From assembly GCF_009674675.1 (NCBI RefSeq), contig NZ_WKJC01000002.1, positions 372,001 through 436,000 of the forward strand: 64,000 bases of DNA. Direction: 5' to 3'. Shown piece by piece: positions 34,711 to 43,950 of this stretch. Each line of letters begins with the position of its first letter. Within the stretch, counting starts at the first letter, position 1. The position numbers were made by a program, and so were the translations under genes. The notes under the pieces were generated by a model, which was not told where the DNA came from, searched no databases, and worked only from the letters and a program-made list of their open reading frames with translations. This DNA comes from Kangiella sp. HZ709 (GTDB taxonomy: Bacteria > Pseudomonadota > Gammaproteobacteria > Enterobacterales > Kangiellaceae).

Positions 34711-36129
34711 CTAACCCTTGATCAGATCCTGATGCAATACTTCTAAAATCGTTTCTGCCTGCTCATCATTGACTAAAAAAGATAAATGGTGGTCACTAGA
34801 AGTATGGCTTAGTAATAGCCACTGATCCGGTAAGTGCCCTTCTTCAATTTGTAACAGATGCCATAAGGCTTGACTAGCTTGGCAGCCTACTAAAGTAATA
34901 ATAGCGCTATGGGACAATAAAACACTTAAGCAAACCTCCGCTAGCTTACCGGATAGTTCATCCAGAATTTCTGCGGTATAAACGCTATTACTATGATCGA
35001 TTTCTAACACTAACGATTCTTTAGTCGAAGCTAAAAGTTCACTCGTTAGGCCAAACTCATTAATGATGGCAAAGACTTTCTGCAGAGTATCTGGCTGTTG
35101 CCCTCTTCTTCCTAAGAGCAGAGTAATCACAGGAATATTCTGCCTAATGGCTAAGGCTTTTACCCACTTGGACTCATCATAACTGTCATTAACTAAAGTG
35201 CCCTCTTCTTTAGGTTTTTTGGTGCTGCGAACTTCTATTGGGATTCGCTGCGGGGCAACAGCGCTTAAGCAACGCGGGTGCAAGACTTTAGCACCTGATT
35301 GAGCTAAATCGAACGCCTCGTTATAACTGAGCTGTTTGAGTTTAAACGCGGCTTTAACTTTGCGCGGATCACAAGAATAGATGCCATCAACATCAGTCCA
35401 GATTTGCAGTAGTTGCGCAGATAACAAACTCGAAAAATAAGCAGCAGAAGTATCAGAGCCTTCGCGCCCTAATAATACCGTCTGCCCATTGGCATTACTG
35501 GCGATAAAACCTTGGCTTAAAATCACATCCGTTTGTTCTGCCCATTGTTGGCTTAGCTGGTGGTTGGCTCGAGGGCGGCAAACCGCATTTAAAAAATATT
35601 CATTCACATTTTTGGGCTCATCATCTACTGCCGTCAAATGCTCTCTCGCATCGACCCACTGAGTTTTCACGTTAAGATTTTCAGCAAGATAAGCTTCACC
35701 AAGAGTCGATGATAATAACTCACCATGAGCTACCAGCTCAGCTCTATCACAAGGCGAAACTGTTTGTTTTTCTTTGATGTTAGCGACTGTATTTTGCAAA
35801 CTTTCAAACCAAGGCTTAAGAAGCTCAGATGAAATTGAAAGTTCTGTCGCCAACTGCTTATGTCGCGCTATAACCGATTGTAAAAGTTCGCTTTCTTGTC
35901 CCGCAGCCGCATGCTGAGCAAGTTGCTCTAGTTGGTTCGTGACATCTTTAAATGCTGAATGAATGACGGCAACCTTAAAGCCTTGATCAAGATGGGTTGA
36001 GACTATCGACTGAATATTTTTCCAATCATCAATACTCGATACACTCGAACCACCAAACTTTAGTACCCGCCATTGTGGAGTGACATTTGATTCTAAACTG
36101 GCTGTTTCTGACATAGGCTTCTCAACCAT
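34711..36129 (-). CDS. lysC: Aspartate kinase (LysC-like)
   Basis: 472 residues. KFGGSSVSS near residue 23-31 is the kinase ATP/Asp loop; GFIASNANGQTVLLGREGSDTSAAYFSS holds the phosphate-binding GREGSDTSA; ACT domains follow (about 315-470). It phosphorylates aspartate for lysine, threonine and methionine synthesis; the ACT part implies lysine feedback. AAAGGA 6 nt upstream supports ATG 36129. It follows the zinc-finger gene by 2 bp and probably glnE in one transcript. Confidence 0.92.
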   Translation of the reverse strand: MVEKPMSETASLESNVTPQWRVLKFGGSSVSSIDDWKNIQSIVSTHLDQGFKVAVIHSAFKDVTNQLEQLAQHAAAGQESELLQSVIARHKQLATELSISSELLKPWFESLQNTVANIKEKQTVSPCDRAELVAHGELLSSTLGEAYLAENLNVKTQWVDAREHLTAVDDEPKNVNEYFLNAVCRPRANHQLSQQWAEQTDVILSQGFIASNANGQTVLLGREGSDTSAAYFSSLLSAQLLQIWTDVDGIYSCDPRKVKAAFKLKQLSYNEAFDLAQSGAKVLHPRCLSAVAPQRIPIEVRSTKKPKEEGTLVNDSYDESKWVKALAIRQNIPVITLLLGRRGQQPDTLQKVFAIINEFGLTSELLASTKESLVLEIDHSNSVYTAEILDELSGKLAEVCLSVLLSHSAIITLVGCQASQALWHLLQIEEGHLPDQWLLLSHTSSDHHLSFLVNDEQAETILEVLHQDLIKG

Positions 36130-36131
36130 GG

Positions 36132-36308
36132 TTAATCCTTTGCGGGGTCAGCTAATTGAAATTGATTGCCACAATAAGGACAAGCCCCTTTGCCCTCATC
36201 ATCTAGGGGAATATAAACTCTAGGGTGCTGATCCCAAAGCGGGTCATCCGGCATTGGGCAACTCAACGGTAAGTCTTTTTGGCTTATAGTTTTAACGGAC
36301 TTTGACAT
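36132..36308 (-). CDS. Zinc-finger domain protein (zf-CHCC, NDUFS6-like)
   Basis: 58 residues, MSKSVKTISQKDLPLSCP at the start. Zinc ligands: C16, H28, C44 and C47 in the order LSCPMP, DQHPRVY and ACPYCGNQF, the CHCC pattern of PF10276. AGAGGA lies 6 nt before ATG. In mitochondria the relative is a complex I subunit; the free bacterial protein is uncharacterised. It lies between glnE and lysC, 2 bp from the latter. Confidence 0.88.
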   Translation of the reverse strand: MSKSVKTISQKDLPLSCPMPDDPLWDQHPRVYIPLDDEGKGACPYCGNQFQLADPAKD

Positions 36309-36340
36309 AGATTATCCTCTTAATGATAAAGCTATTGTAC

Positions 36341-39232
36341 CTATTGCGAAGTAAATGTCGAAGTCCACAATTCAGTGACCCATCGAATCGAAATTTCAAC
36401 TGTTTTAGATTGAATCAAACCCGGCTCTGTGTCTAATCGTTTCTGATTAATTAGAGTCTGATATTGCTCATAAATCTGACTCAATTGTAGAGCAGTTTCT
36501 TGTTCAAGGCATTGCTGCTGTTGTAACCACTTAAGCCAAAAAGCATTACTATAAATATTCGGTAGCTCAGTGATATTTTTGCTTTGCTTTAATACCCAAT
36601 ACTGAACTAAGAACTCAATATCGACAAGGCCGCCATGACCTTGTTTTATATCCCAGAGCTGTTCAGAGCTACGATCAAGATTGGTCCGCATCTTTTGGCG
36701 CATTTCAACAACGTCTTGCTTTAACTTTTCATCGGTTGCCAACAAATCTAGCCTTACTGCTTTATATCTCTCGGCAAATGCCTTATCCCCAGCTACCGAG
36801 CGTGCACGTGTTAAGGCTTGCTTTTCCCAAGTCCAAGCTTGTTCTTTTTGATAACTGACAAAAGCCTCAAACTCACTCACCAGTAAGCCTGAACGCCCCG
36901 ATGGCCTTAGCCTGGTATCCACTTCATACAAGCTCCCTTCGGCAGTACGTGTATTTAAATAATGCACTAAACGCTGAGTTAAGCGAGTATAAAACTGAGA
37001 AATTTCTATCGGTTTTTTGCCATTAGTAATCGCATCGGAATGGGATTGATATAAAAAAACCAAATCCAGATCTGAGCCAAAACCAAGTTCATGGCTACCT
37101 AGTTTGCCATAACCTAAAATCAGAAAGTTACTGACTTTATCCACTTTTGCATTTTCCGGCACACCATGCTTTTGCGCCATTTCATACCAACACAATTCCA
37201 ATAGTGCATCTAATACTAACTCGGCGATGTCCGTTAATTGTCGAGTCACATCTAATATATTGAAGCGGTGATTTAAAAAGCCAGCGGCAACTTTAAACTG
37301 ACTAGCCACTTTAAATCGGCCAATTGCTAATAGCCTTTCTTCAATATTATCTTGCTCGACTCTCAGCAGACTCTGCCTGAGTAAGTCAGCCAAATCCTCT
37401 ATGGATAGAATTTTTCCGAAGTTTGCCGGAAATAATAACTCATCCAGCAATGAAGGAGATTGTTTGAGCTGTTCTACTAACCAGTTAGAGCGGCTGACTA
37501 AAATCATCAGATGCTCAAGTAGCGGCAAATTTTCAGCTAGCAATTCAAAGTAAGCGGTTCTTTTTCCGATCGCCTGTATCAGCGATAGTCCGCGTTCCAA
37601 AGTGACATTAGGGTTTGAACCTTTTTGCGTATACAACACCAGGTACGGTAATAACTGGTTTAGTTTTTTCTGCCCCCGCTGACCCAACTTATCATTAACG
37701 AAGTCTCTTTTAAATTTAATGGCCCGCTCAAGCAGCGCTTGATCAAAATCAGTCGGCATATTAAAAATGAATTCCTGACTGCTAGATAAGCTTAGGTATT
37801 TACTCAGGCGCTCTGCTTCGTCGTCTTGTTGGTCAGCATTGTTTCCATCGTGGAACATTTGCTGAAAAAACTCTGCCACTTTATCTCTATGGACGTTTAT
37901 TTCGGTATGGAAGCTTTGCCAATCTGGGAAGTCCATCAGCAGTGCTAACTGTTGCTGCTCTTTTATCTCACTAGGCAAGTCTTGTATTTGTTTATCCTTC
38001 CTAAACTGTAAAATATTTTCTACTTCTCTTAAAAACTCATAGGCCTTCGATAATTGTTTTGAGGCTTCATTAGATATCAAACTTTTTTGGGTTAACACTT
38101 CAAGGCTATGCCACCAGTTTTTAAGCTGCAACTCGGGATGTCGACCGCCACTAATAAGCTGTAAACTTTGCACAATAAACTCTAATTCTCGAATGCCACC
38201 ATGACCAAGCTTGATATTTTGATCTAAATTACGATACTGCAGCTCTGTCGTTATTTTTTGCTTCAACTGACGAATAGAATCCAAAACACTAAAGTCGATA
38301 TAACGCCTAAAACTAAAAGGCTGAATAATGCCTTGGATGTGTTTTTTCGCCACAATATCCAGACAAAAATAATCAGCTTTAATCATGGCAAAACGTTCCC
38401 ATTCGCGTCCCTGCTCAAGATAATAGTCGGCCATCGCATCAAAATTTAGTGTTAGTGCGCCACTTTCTCCGTAGGGTCTTAAGCGCATATCCACACGATA
38501 GACAAAGCCGTCTGCAGTATTTTCATGGAGTAAGGCAATCAGCTTTTGCGCCAATCGTCTAAAATACTTTTGATTATCGATGGCGCGAGTGGTTTGTCTA
38601 ACCTTATCATCAGTGGCTGATGATAAGGTTTCGCCCTCTTCTGGATAGCAAAAAATCAAATCAATATCCGAAGAAAAATTGAGCTCGCCTCCGCCTAGTT
38701 TACCCATCAACATAATCACTAAATCTTGGTGAGGATAATTAGCTGAGCTGGCTACTCCATATTGTTGACTTAAGCTATGTTTAACCCAGCGATAGGCACT
38801 ACTAATTAACTGTCTTGCCAATAAGGACTGTAAGGCGGTAATGTTTCGTATCGACAATGTTTTAGTAATTTGTAACGCTATAAAGCAGATCGAATAGAAG
38901 TGGCGTTGTTTTCTCAGCCACTTTTTTACTTCAAACTCACTGAAGTCTTGCATGGGGCTTGCAGAGATCGATTCAATGATTTGAGTTAACTCTGAAAAAT
39001 CTTTTTTAAGAACAGCATCTATCTTTATAAGCCAGTCAGGCTCTTTAAGTGCCCACTCAAAAGCATAATCACTAGCAAACAGTAAATCTTTACTCCAAAG
39101 CAAATCACTCAGAGCTTGTTCTGGATTATCCGTTTGTGAGCTATTGTCTAACTTACTGTGCCATTGAGCATAGCGATCTTCGGCTAATCTTTTAAACTCA
39201 CTCGGCAAAGTTTGAACTAGGTGATTGTGCAA
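36341..39232 (-). CDS. glnE: Bifunctional glutamine synthetase adenylyltransferase/deadenylase GlnE
   Basis: 963 residues (E. coli 946). Two nucleotidyltransferase domains show the GxxxxxxxxDxD pattern: GGGELNFSSDIDLIF near 178 and GSHELGFGSDLDLVF near 715. The first removes AMP from glutamine synthetase, the second adds it, under PII control. No truncation. Probable head of the glnE-zinc finger-lysC transcript. Confidence 0.97.
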   Translation of the reverse strand: MHNHLVQTLPSEFKRLAEDRYAQWHSKLDNSSQTDNPEQALSDLLWSKDLLFASDYAFEWALKEPDWLIKIDAVLKKDFSELTQIIESISASPMQDFSEFEVKKWLRKQRHFYSICFIALQITKTLSIRNITALQSLLARQLISSAYRWVKHSLSQQYGVASSANYPHQDLVIMLMGKLGGGELNFSSDIDLIFCYPEEGETLSSATDDKVRQTTRAIDNQKYFRRLAQKLIALLHENTADGFVYRVDMRLRPYGESGALTLNFDAMADYYLEQGREWERFAMIKADYFCLDIVAKKHIQGIIQPFSFRRYIDFSVLDSIRQLKQKITTELQYRNLDQNIKLGHGGIRELEFIVQSLQLISGGRHPELQLKNWWHSLEVLTQKSLISNEASKQLSKAYEFLREVENILQFRKDKQIQDLPSEIKEQQQLALLMDFPDWQSFHTEINVHRDKVAEFFQQMFHDGNNADQQDDEAERLSKYLSLSSSQEFIFNMPTDFDQALLERAIKFKRDFVNDKLGQRGQKKLNQLLPYLVLYTQKGSNPNVTLERGLSLIQAIGKRTAYFELLAENLPLLEHLMILVSRSNWLVEQLKQSPSLLDELLFPANFGKILSIEDLADLLRQSLLRVEQDNIEERLLAIGRFKVASQFKVAAGFLNHRFNILDVTRQLTDIAELVLDALLELCWYEMAQKHGVPENAKVDKVSNFLILGYGKLGSHELGFGSDLDLVFLYQSHSDAITNGKKPIEISQFYTRLTQRLVHYLNTRTAEGSLYEVDTRLRPSGRSGLLVSEFEAFVSYQKEQAWTWEKQALTRARSVAGDKAFAERYKAVRLDLLATDEKLKQDVVEMRQKMRTNLDRSSEQLWDIKQGHGGLVDIEFLVQYWVLKQSKNITELPNIYSNAFWLKWLQQQQCLEQETALQLSQIYEQYQTLINQKRLDTEPGLIQSKTVEISIRWVTELWTSTFTSQ

Positions 39233-39397
39233 AGAAAGACCTACCCTTCTTACATACTTTTTATTGATTATGACACAGCTTTAACTAAGACCAAATAATG
39301 AAAAGAGATAATATTGAATTACACATATTTACAATTAACATTTGAATCAAGTACTAATTCATTGATAGGATAATTTATCTAAAAAAGGAGTATCAAT

Positions 39398-39991
39398 ATG
39401 GGATTTTTAGTATTTCTGGGCATTCTAATCGCAATAGCCCTCTTCTTTGTTGCTATATACAACAAATTAATTGCTTTAAAGGAACGAGTGGCTAATGCAT
39501 GGGCGCAAATCGATGTGCAATTGCAGCGTCGTTATGACTTAATTCCAAATCTGGTTGAAACCGCCAAGGGCTATATGGCGCATGAAAAAGATACCTTGGA
39601 AGCTGTCATTAATGCTAGAAATAGTGCAGTTTCAGCAGGGCAAGCAGCTGCCAGCAATCCATCTGATCCCGATGCTATTAAAAATGTAATGGCCGCCGAG
39701 GGGCAACTGACTGGCGCACTTGGCCGTCTTTTTGCTTTAGCGGAAGCCTACCCTGATTTAAAAGCGAATCAGACTATGGAACAACTAATGGAAGAGCTAG
39801 CGACTACGGAAAATAAAATTTCCTTTGCGCGCCAAGCCTACAATGATGCGGTGATGCAATATAACGTCTACCAAGAACAATTCCCTAACAATCTTGTCGT
39901 TAACTTCTTCGGCGGTCATGCCAAAGCTGAAATGTATGAAGTAGAAGATGAGGAAGCTAAAAAAGTGGTTAAAGTTTCATTCGATAATTAA
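39398..39991 (+). CDS. lemA: LemA family protein
   Basis: 197 residues. N-terminal membrane helix (about 3-23) then the LemA signature RVANAWAQIDVQLQRRYDLIPNL, of which the core is AWAQIDVQLQRRYDLIPN, followed by helical sequence. LemA proteins are membrane-anchored with an unknown biochemical role and are typically paired with HtpX-like M48 peptidases, as here (19 bp to the next gene). AAAGGAG ribosome binding site. Confidence 0.95.
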   Translation: MGFLVFLGILIAIALFFVAIYNKLIALKERVANAWAQIDVQLQRRYDLIPNLVETAKGYMAHEKDTLEAVINARNSAVSAGQAAASNPSDPDAIKNVMAAEGQLTGALGRLFALAEAYPDLKANQTMEQLMEELATTENKISFARQAYNDAVMQYNVYQEQFPNNLVVNFFGGHAKAEMYEVEDEEAKKVVKVSFDN

Positions 39992-40010
39992 TCAACTCAC
40001 GTAATTTTAG

Positions 40011-41996
40011 ATGGACTTTTTTGAACACCAAGAAGCAGCTCGGAAAAAAACCAAGCTGCTTATTTTTTATTTTGTCTTAGCTGTAATCTTAATCGTGACG
40101 GCTTTAAATCTTATCGCCTACTTTGCATTAAGTGGTTTTAGTGCTTCGCAGGGTGGTAACGAAGCCTTATCACTTTCCCAATGGCCTCAACAACCCGGTT
40201 TTTTCTTTACCTCTGGCGCTGCGCTCGGATTAATTGGACTTGGCAGTTTATTCCGTTGGTTCCAACTTCGAGGGGGAGGTAAATCTTTAGCAAGAATGGT
40301 CGGAGCAAGGGAAGTATTACCCGACTCCAACGATCGGTTAGAACGCCGCCTTATTAATGTTGTTGAAGAAATGTCCATCGCTTCTGGTATGCCGGTTCCT
40401 ACTCTTTACGTTATGGATGAAGAGGAAGCGATTAATGCCTTTGTCGCAGGACAAGAATCGTCAGATACCATCATGGTAGTTACTCGCGGAGCTCTAGAGC
40501 AACTATCAAGACAAGAGTTACAAGGTGTTGTGGCACATGAATTTAGCCATATCTTTAACGGGGATATGAAAATTAATGTCCGTTTAATCAGCGTACTTGC
40601 TGGGATTTTAATTTTAGGTCAAGCCGGCTATTACGTTATGCGTAGCTTACGTTATTCTGGCAGTCGCTCAAACAGTAAGGATAGCGGGAATTTAATAGCG
40701 GTCGTTATGATCGTGGGTATTTCTATGTATATCATAGGATCTATTGGTTTGTTTTTTGGTCGTATGATTAAAGCGGCAGTTTCGCGTCAGCGTGAATTTT
40801 TAGCGGATGCTTCAGCGGTACAATATGCCCGTGATAATCAAGGTTTAGCCGGGGCCTTTATAAAAATTGCTCAGCAATCATCATTACTTGAAAGTCGCTA
40901 CGCCGAAGAAACCAGTCATATGTGTATCGCCGAGCCGATAAAGCTTAATTTTTCCAGTTTAGCCACGCATCCTCCCATCGATAAACGCTTGGATGCCATC
41001 ATGCCCGATTGGCAAGACTTCCAACATCAGCAATTAAATAAAGCTAAACGTAAAGCAGAAAGAAGTGCTGATGAACAAGCTCGCAGGGAAAAAGCTAAAC
41101 AGAAAAAAGGTTTTGAGGCCTTTGGTGGCGAAGGGGTATTAGCGGGCATGGGCGGCTTAATAGAAACAGTTGGCAGTCCTACCACCTTACATTTACATGC
41201 CGCAAACGCATTGCTATTAGCGATGCCTGAAGTATTGCGAACAGCGGCGCATAACCATCACGCATCAAGCCATGCCATGTATCTGGTGTTTGCTTTATTA
41301 GTCAGCGACAATGGTCAAGTCGAGGAATCAGTCTTAAACTTGATTGCTGAAAAATATGGTGAATCCAGCAAAGAAGAAGTGTTAAAGCTCGCAAGCCATA
41401 TGACTTCTAATAAGCGCTATTTGCGCCTAGCGATACTCGATATGGCAATACCCAGTATTCGTCGGCTTTCAAAAACAGAGCGTAAAAACTTTTTATCTTT
41501 ACTAAAAGAATTAATCCATATGGATAAACAGGTTAGTCAGTTCGAATATATTTTGTATTCACTGGTTCGAAAAAGCCTGACCCCTGCAAATGCTAGCAGC
41601 AAAATTTATATAAAGCGCTTTAGCAAAGCACAAACTGAAATTCAGTTGATATTGTCTGCGGTTGTCCATGCTAGTCAAAATAGTGAAGCCGAAAAGCAAC
41701 AATTATTTAACACACTGATCGTCAGTTTTTCTGATAAAAAAATGGAGTTGCTGCCAAATAATTTTGAAGCAGAATCCTTCCATAAATCGCTTTTAGTCCT
41801 TAATAAATTAACGCCGTTATTAAAGAAAGCGCTACTCAATGCTTTTGAAGAAGCAATCCAAGCCGACGGTATCGCACAAGTTGAAGAGATTGAGTTATTT
41901 CGCGCGATCTGCGAGTTTCTAGATTGTCCGCTGCCCAGAATTTTAGAAAACTACAGTCAAGATGTTGCCAATAAAATTCATGGCTCAAAACATTAA
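40011..41996 (+). CDS. M48 family membrane metallopeptidase with TerB-like C-terminal extension
   Basis: 661 residues. Two N-terminal membrane helices (about 17-45 and 65-80) and a further pair (about 195-255). The zinc site is HEFSH beginning at H176, and the third ligand is a Glu in REFLADASAVQYA. After the protease domain there is a linker and an extension of about 270 residues ending in LLNAFEEAIQADGIAQVEEIELFRAI, which has the TerB pattern (acidic, helical, ADG). It cleaves membrane or misfolded proteins in the HtpX manner; LemA is the likely partner. Confidence 0.92.
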   Translation: MDFFEHQEAARKKTKLLIFYFVLAVILIVTALNLIAYFALSGFSASQGGNEALSLSQWPQQPGFFFTSGAALGLIGLGSLFRWFQLRGGGKSLARMVGAREVLPDSNDRLERRLINVVEEMSIASGMPVPTLYVMDEEEAINAFVAGQESSDTIMVVTRGALEQLSRQELQGVVAHEFSHIFNGDMKINVRLISVLAGILILGQAGYYVMRSLRYSGSRSNSKDSGNLIAVVMIVGISMYIIGSIGLFFGRMIKAAVSRQREFLADASAVQYARDNQGLAGAFIKIAQQSSLLESRYAEETSHMCIAEPIKLNFSSLATHPPIDKRLDAIMPDWQDFQHQQLNKAKRKAERSADEQARREKAKQKKGFEAFGGEGVLAGMGGLIETVGSPTTLHLHAANALLLAMPEVLRTAAHNHHASSHAMYLVFALLVSDNGQVEESVLNLIAEKYGESSKEEVLKLASHMTSNKRYLRLAILDMAIPSIRRLSKTERKNFLSLLKELIHMDKQVSQFEYILYSLVRKSLTPANASSKIYIKRFSKAQTEIQLILSAVVHASQNSEAEKQQLFNTLIVSFSDKKMELLPNNFEAESFHKSLLVLNKLTPLLKKALLNAFEEAIQADGIAQVEEIELFRAICEFLDCPLPRILENYSQDVANKIHGSKH

Positions 41997-42019
41997 ACTT
42001 TAGCCATATCCCTGTGCTT

Positions 42020-43873
42020 TTAGCTTTCTTCTGACGAGTTAGCAAATACCTCAGAAGCTAACAATGGTTTAGAAAAGTAATAGCCTTGAATGACATCACA
42101 GCCCAATTTTCGTAGCAGTTTGAGTTGCTCGTCGTTTTCTACACCTTCAGCTATTATCTCTAAACCTAGCTTATGAGCTAAAGCAATGGTAGAGCCTACA
42201 ATTTTTTGGTCTTGCTCACTGTCTAAGATATCATCGATAAAGCTTTTATCTATTTTCATTCCGGTCACTGGAAAACGCTTTAGATAACCTAAAGAAGCAT
42301 AACCGGTTCCGTAATCGTCAATCACTAAACTAAAACCTAAATCACTGAGGCGATTTAATTTTTTCAATGTTGCAGAAGCAGACTCGATAAAAACACTTTC
42401 GGTAAGCTCAAGATCAATTAAATCTGATGGCACATTATAATAATTAGTGATTCTTACCAACTCAGTAACAAAGTCTGCTCTTAATAATTGATGCGGTGAT
42501 ATATTAATTGCAACTGGCTTTAGTAAAAAGTCGTTTCTTTTCCATTCTGCAATCTGCTTAGCAATAGAAGTAAACAACCACTCACCAAATTTATGGACTA
42601 AAGAAAACTCTTCAGCGATGGCAATAATAACACTAGGCTCTATAGATTGACCTTTCGAATTGGTCCAACGCACTAATGCTTCGTACCCTACAATGGTCTT
42701 ATGTGAAAGGCAGACTTTTGGCTGATAGACCAGGTAAAGTTCATCTGTATCGATCGCTCGACGCAGATCAATTGCCAGTTGATTTTTATTTTGAATTTCT
42801 TGAGCCAGCCCTTGGTTGTAGATTTGAAATTGGTCCTTACCCTGCGACTTAGAGCGATACATCGCAATATCTGCAGCTCTTAATAACTCATTATAGTTGT
42901 TACCATGATCAGGGTAGTGAGCAACCCCTATACTACAACCAATATGCAACTGATCATCATTGATAGTAAAGGGTTGTTTTAAAACACTTATTAAATTAAT
43001 ACAGATATTTTCTATATCAGATTTATTGTAATTACTCTTCGGCATGATTAAAAATTCATCACCACCATGCCTGCATATAACATCTTGACTGGTTAGTTGG
43101 GTTTTAAACCTAGCTGCAACCACCTTTAATAATTCATCACCAACGTTATGACCAAAGCTATCATTAATTAATTTAAATGAGTCCAAATCAATAAATAGTA
43201 ATGCTTGTTCTTCAGTATCTTCATCATTAATTCTGGCATCAAAATTTTGTGCGAAAAAGCCTCGGTTACTTAAGGACGTCAAAGTATCATAATTAGCCAG
43301 CTGAAATAATTGCGCCTCATTCTCTATAACATCTTGCTCTCTTTGGCTACGTTCATAACGAAAAAGAATAATTAAAAACACTGTAGTAAAAATTGATCCT
43401 AATCGATTCGTTAAATTTAATAAATCTACTTTTTCTGAGCTTAGAGTTTTTGGAAACTCCATACCATTCATTTTTAAGAGATAAAAAGTAATGCTGACCG
43501 AGAGTGCCACAAAAGCATAAAACCAAACATAGTGCTTAGTTAGTAACAGTCCGCTGATTAAAACCACCACCATAAACCAGGCATCATTACGATTATCGAA
43601 CCCGCCATATTCAATGTTGGCGATAATGATAATAAATAAGAAAAAGAATAATGCGATATGGGCTGGGATTTCACTGCGGCGTTTATTCTTCAACCACCAT
43701 AAACATACAAGACCGGAAAACAGACTTACTATCAGGCTCAGCATGGTGGCGTACATTTCTAGATAATAGTAGATGATGGAAAATGTTATCGACAAGCTCA
43801 TTCCAGCTAGAATAAACAAATAAACAACTTGCACCTGTAAAATCTCAGAGAAACTGTATTGCTCTCTGCTCAT
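42020..43873 (-). CDS. Membrane GGDEF-EAL cyclic-di-GMP enzyme
   Basis: 617 residues. Five or six N-terminal membrane helices (residues about 10-165), then GGDEF (HGGDEFLIM near 270; no RxxD inhibitory site, the position reads TSQD) and EAL (YEALVRW near 396, then ELTESVF, DDYGTGYASLGYLKRF, and EGVENDEQL). Both active-site sets look intact, so it may be bifunctional or primarily a phosphodiesterase with GTP regulation. Convergent with the M48 gene. Confidence 0.93.
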   Translation of the reverse strand: MSREQYSFSEILQVQVVYLFILAGMSLSITFSIIYYYLEMYATMLSLIVSLFSGLVCLWWLKNKRRSEIPAHIALFFFLFIIIIANIEYGGFDNRNDAWFMVVVLISGLLLTKHYVWFYAFVALSVSITFYLLKMNGMEFPKTLSSEKVDLLNLTNRLGSIFTTVFLIILFRYERSQREQDVIENEAQLFQLANYDTLTSLSNRGFFAQNFDARINDEDTEEQALLFIDLDSFKLINDSFGHNVGDELLKVVAARFKTQLTSQDVICRHGGDEFLIMPKSNYNKSDIENICINLISVLKQPFTINDDQLHIGCSIGVAHYPDHGNNYNELLRAADIAMYRSKSQGKDQFQIYNQGLAQEIQNKNQLAIDLRRAIDTDELYLVYQPKVCLSHKTIVGYEALVRWTNSKGQSIEPSVIIAIAEEFSLVHKFGEWLFTSIAKQIAEWKRNDFLLKPVAINISPHQLLRADFVTELVRITNYYNVPSDLIDLELTESVFIESASATLKKLNRLSDLGFSLVIDDYGTGYASLGYLKRFPVTGMKIDKSFIDDILDSEQDQKIVGSTIALAHKLGLEIIAEGVENDEQLKLLRKLGCDVIQGYYFSKPLLASEVFANSSEES

Positions 43874-43950
43874 ATTACAACGAGCCGACTCCAGAAGTGC
43901 TGTTTTATGACGTTTGAGCGAATCTAGTATTTTACTACCCTACTATTTAT

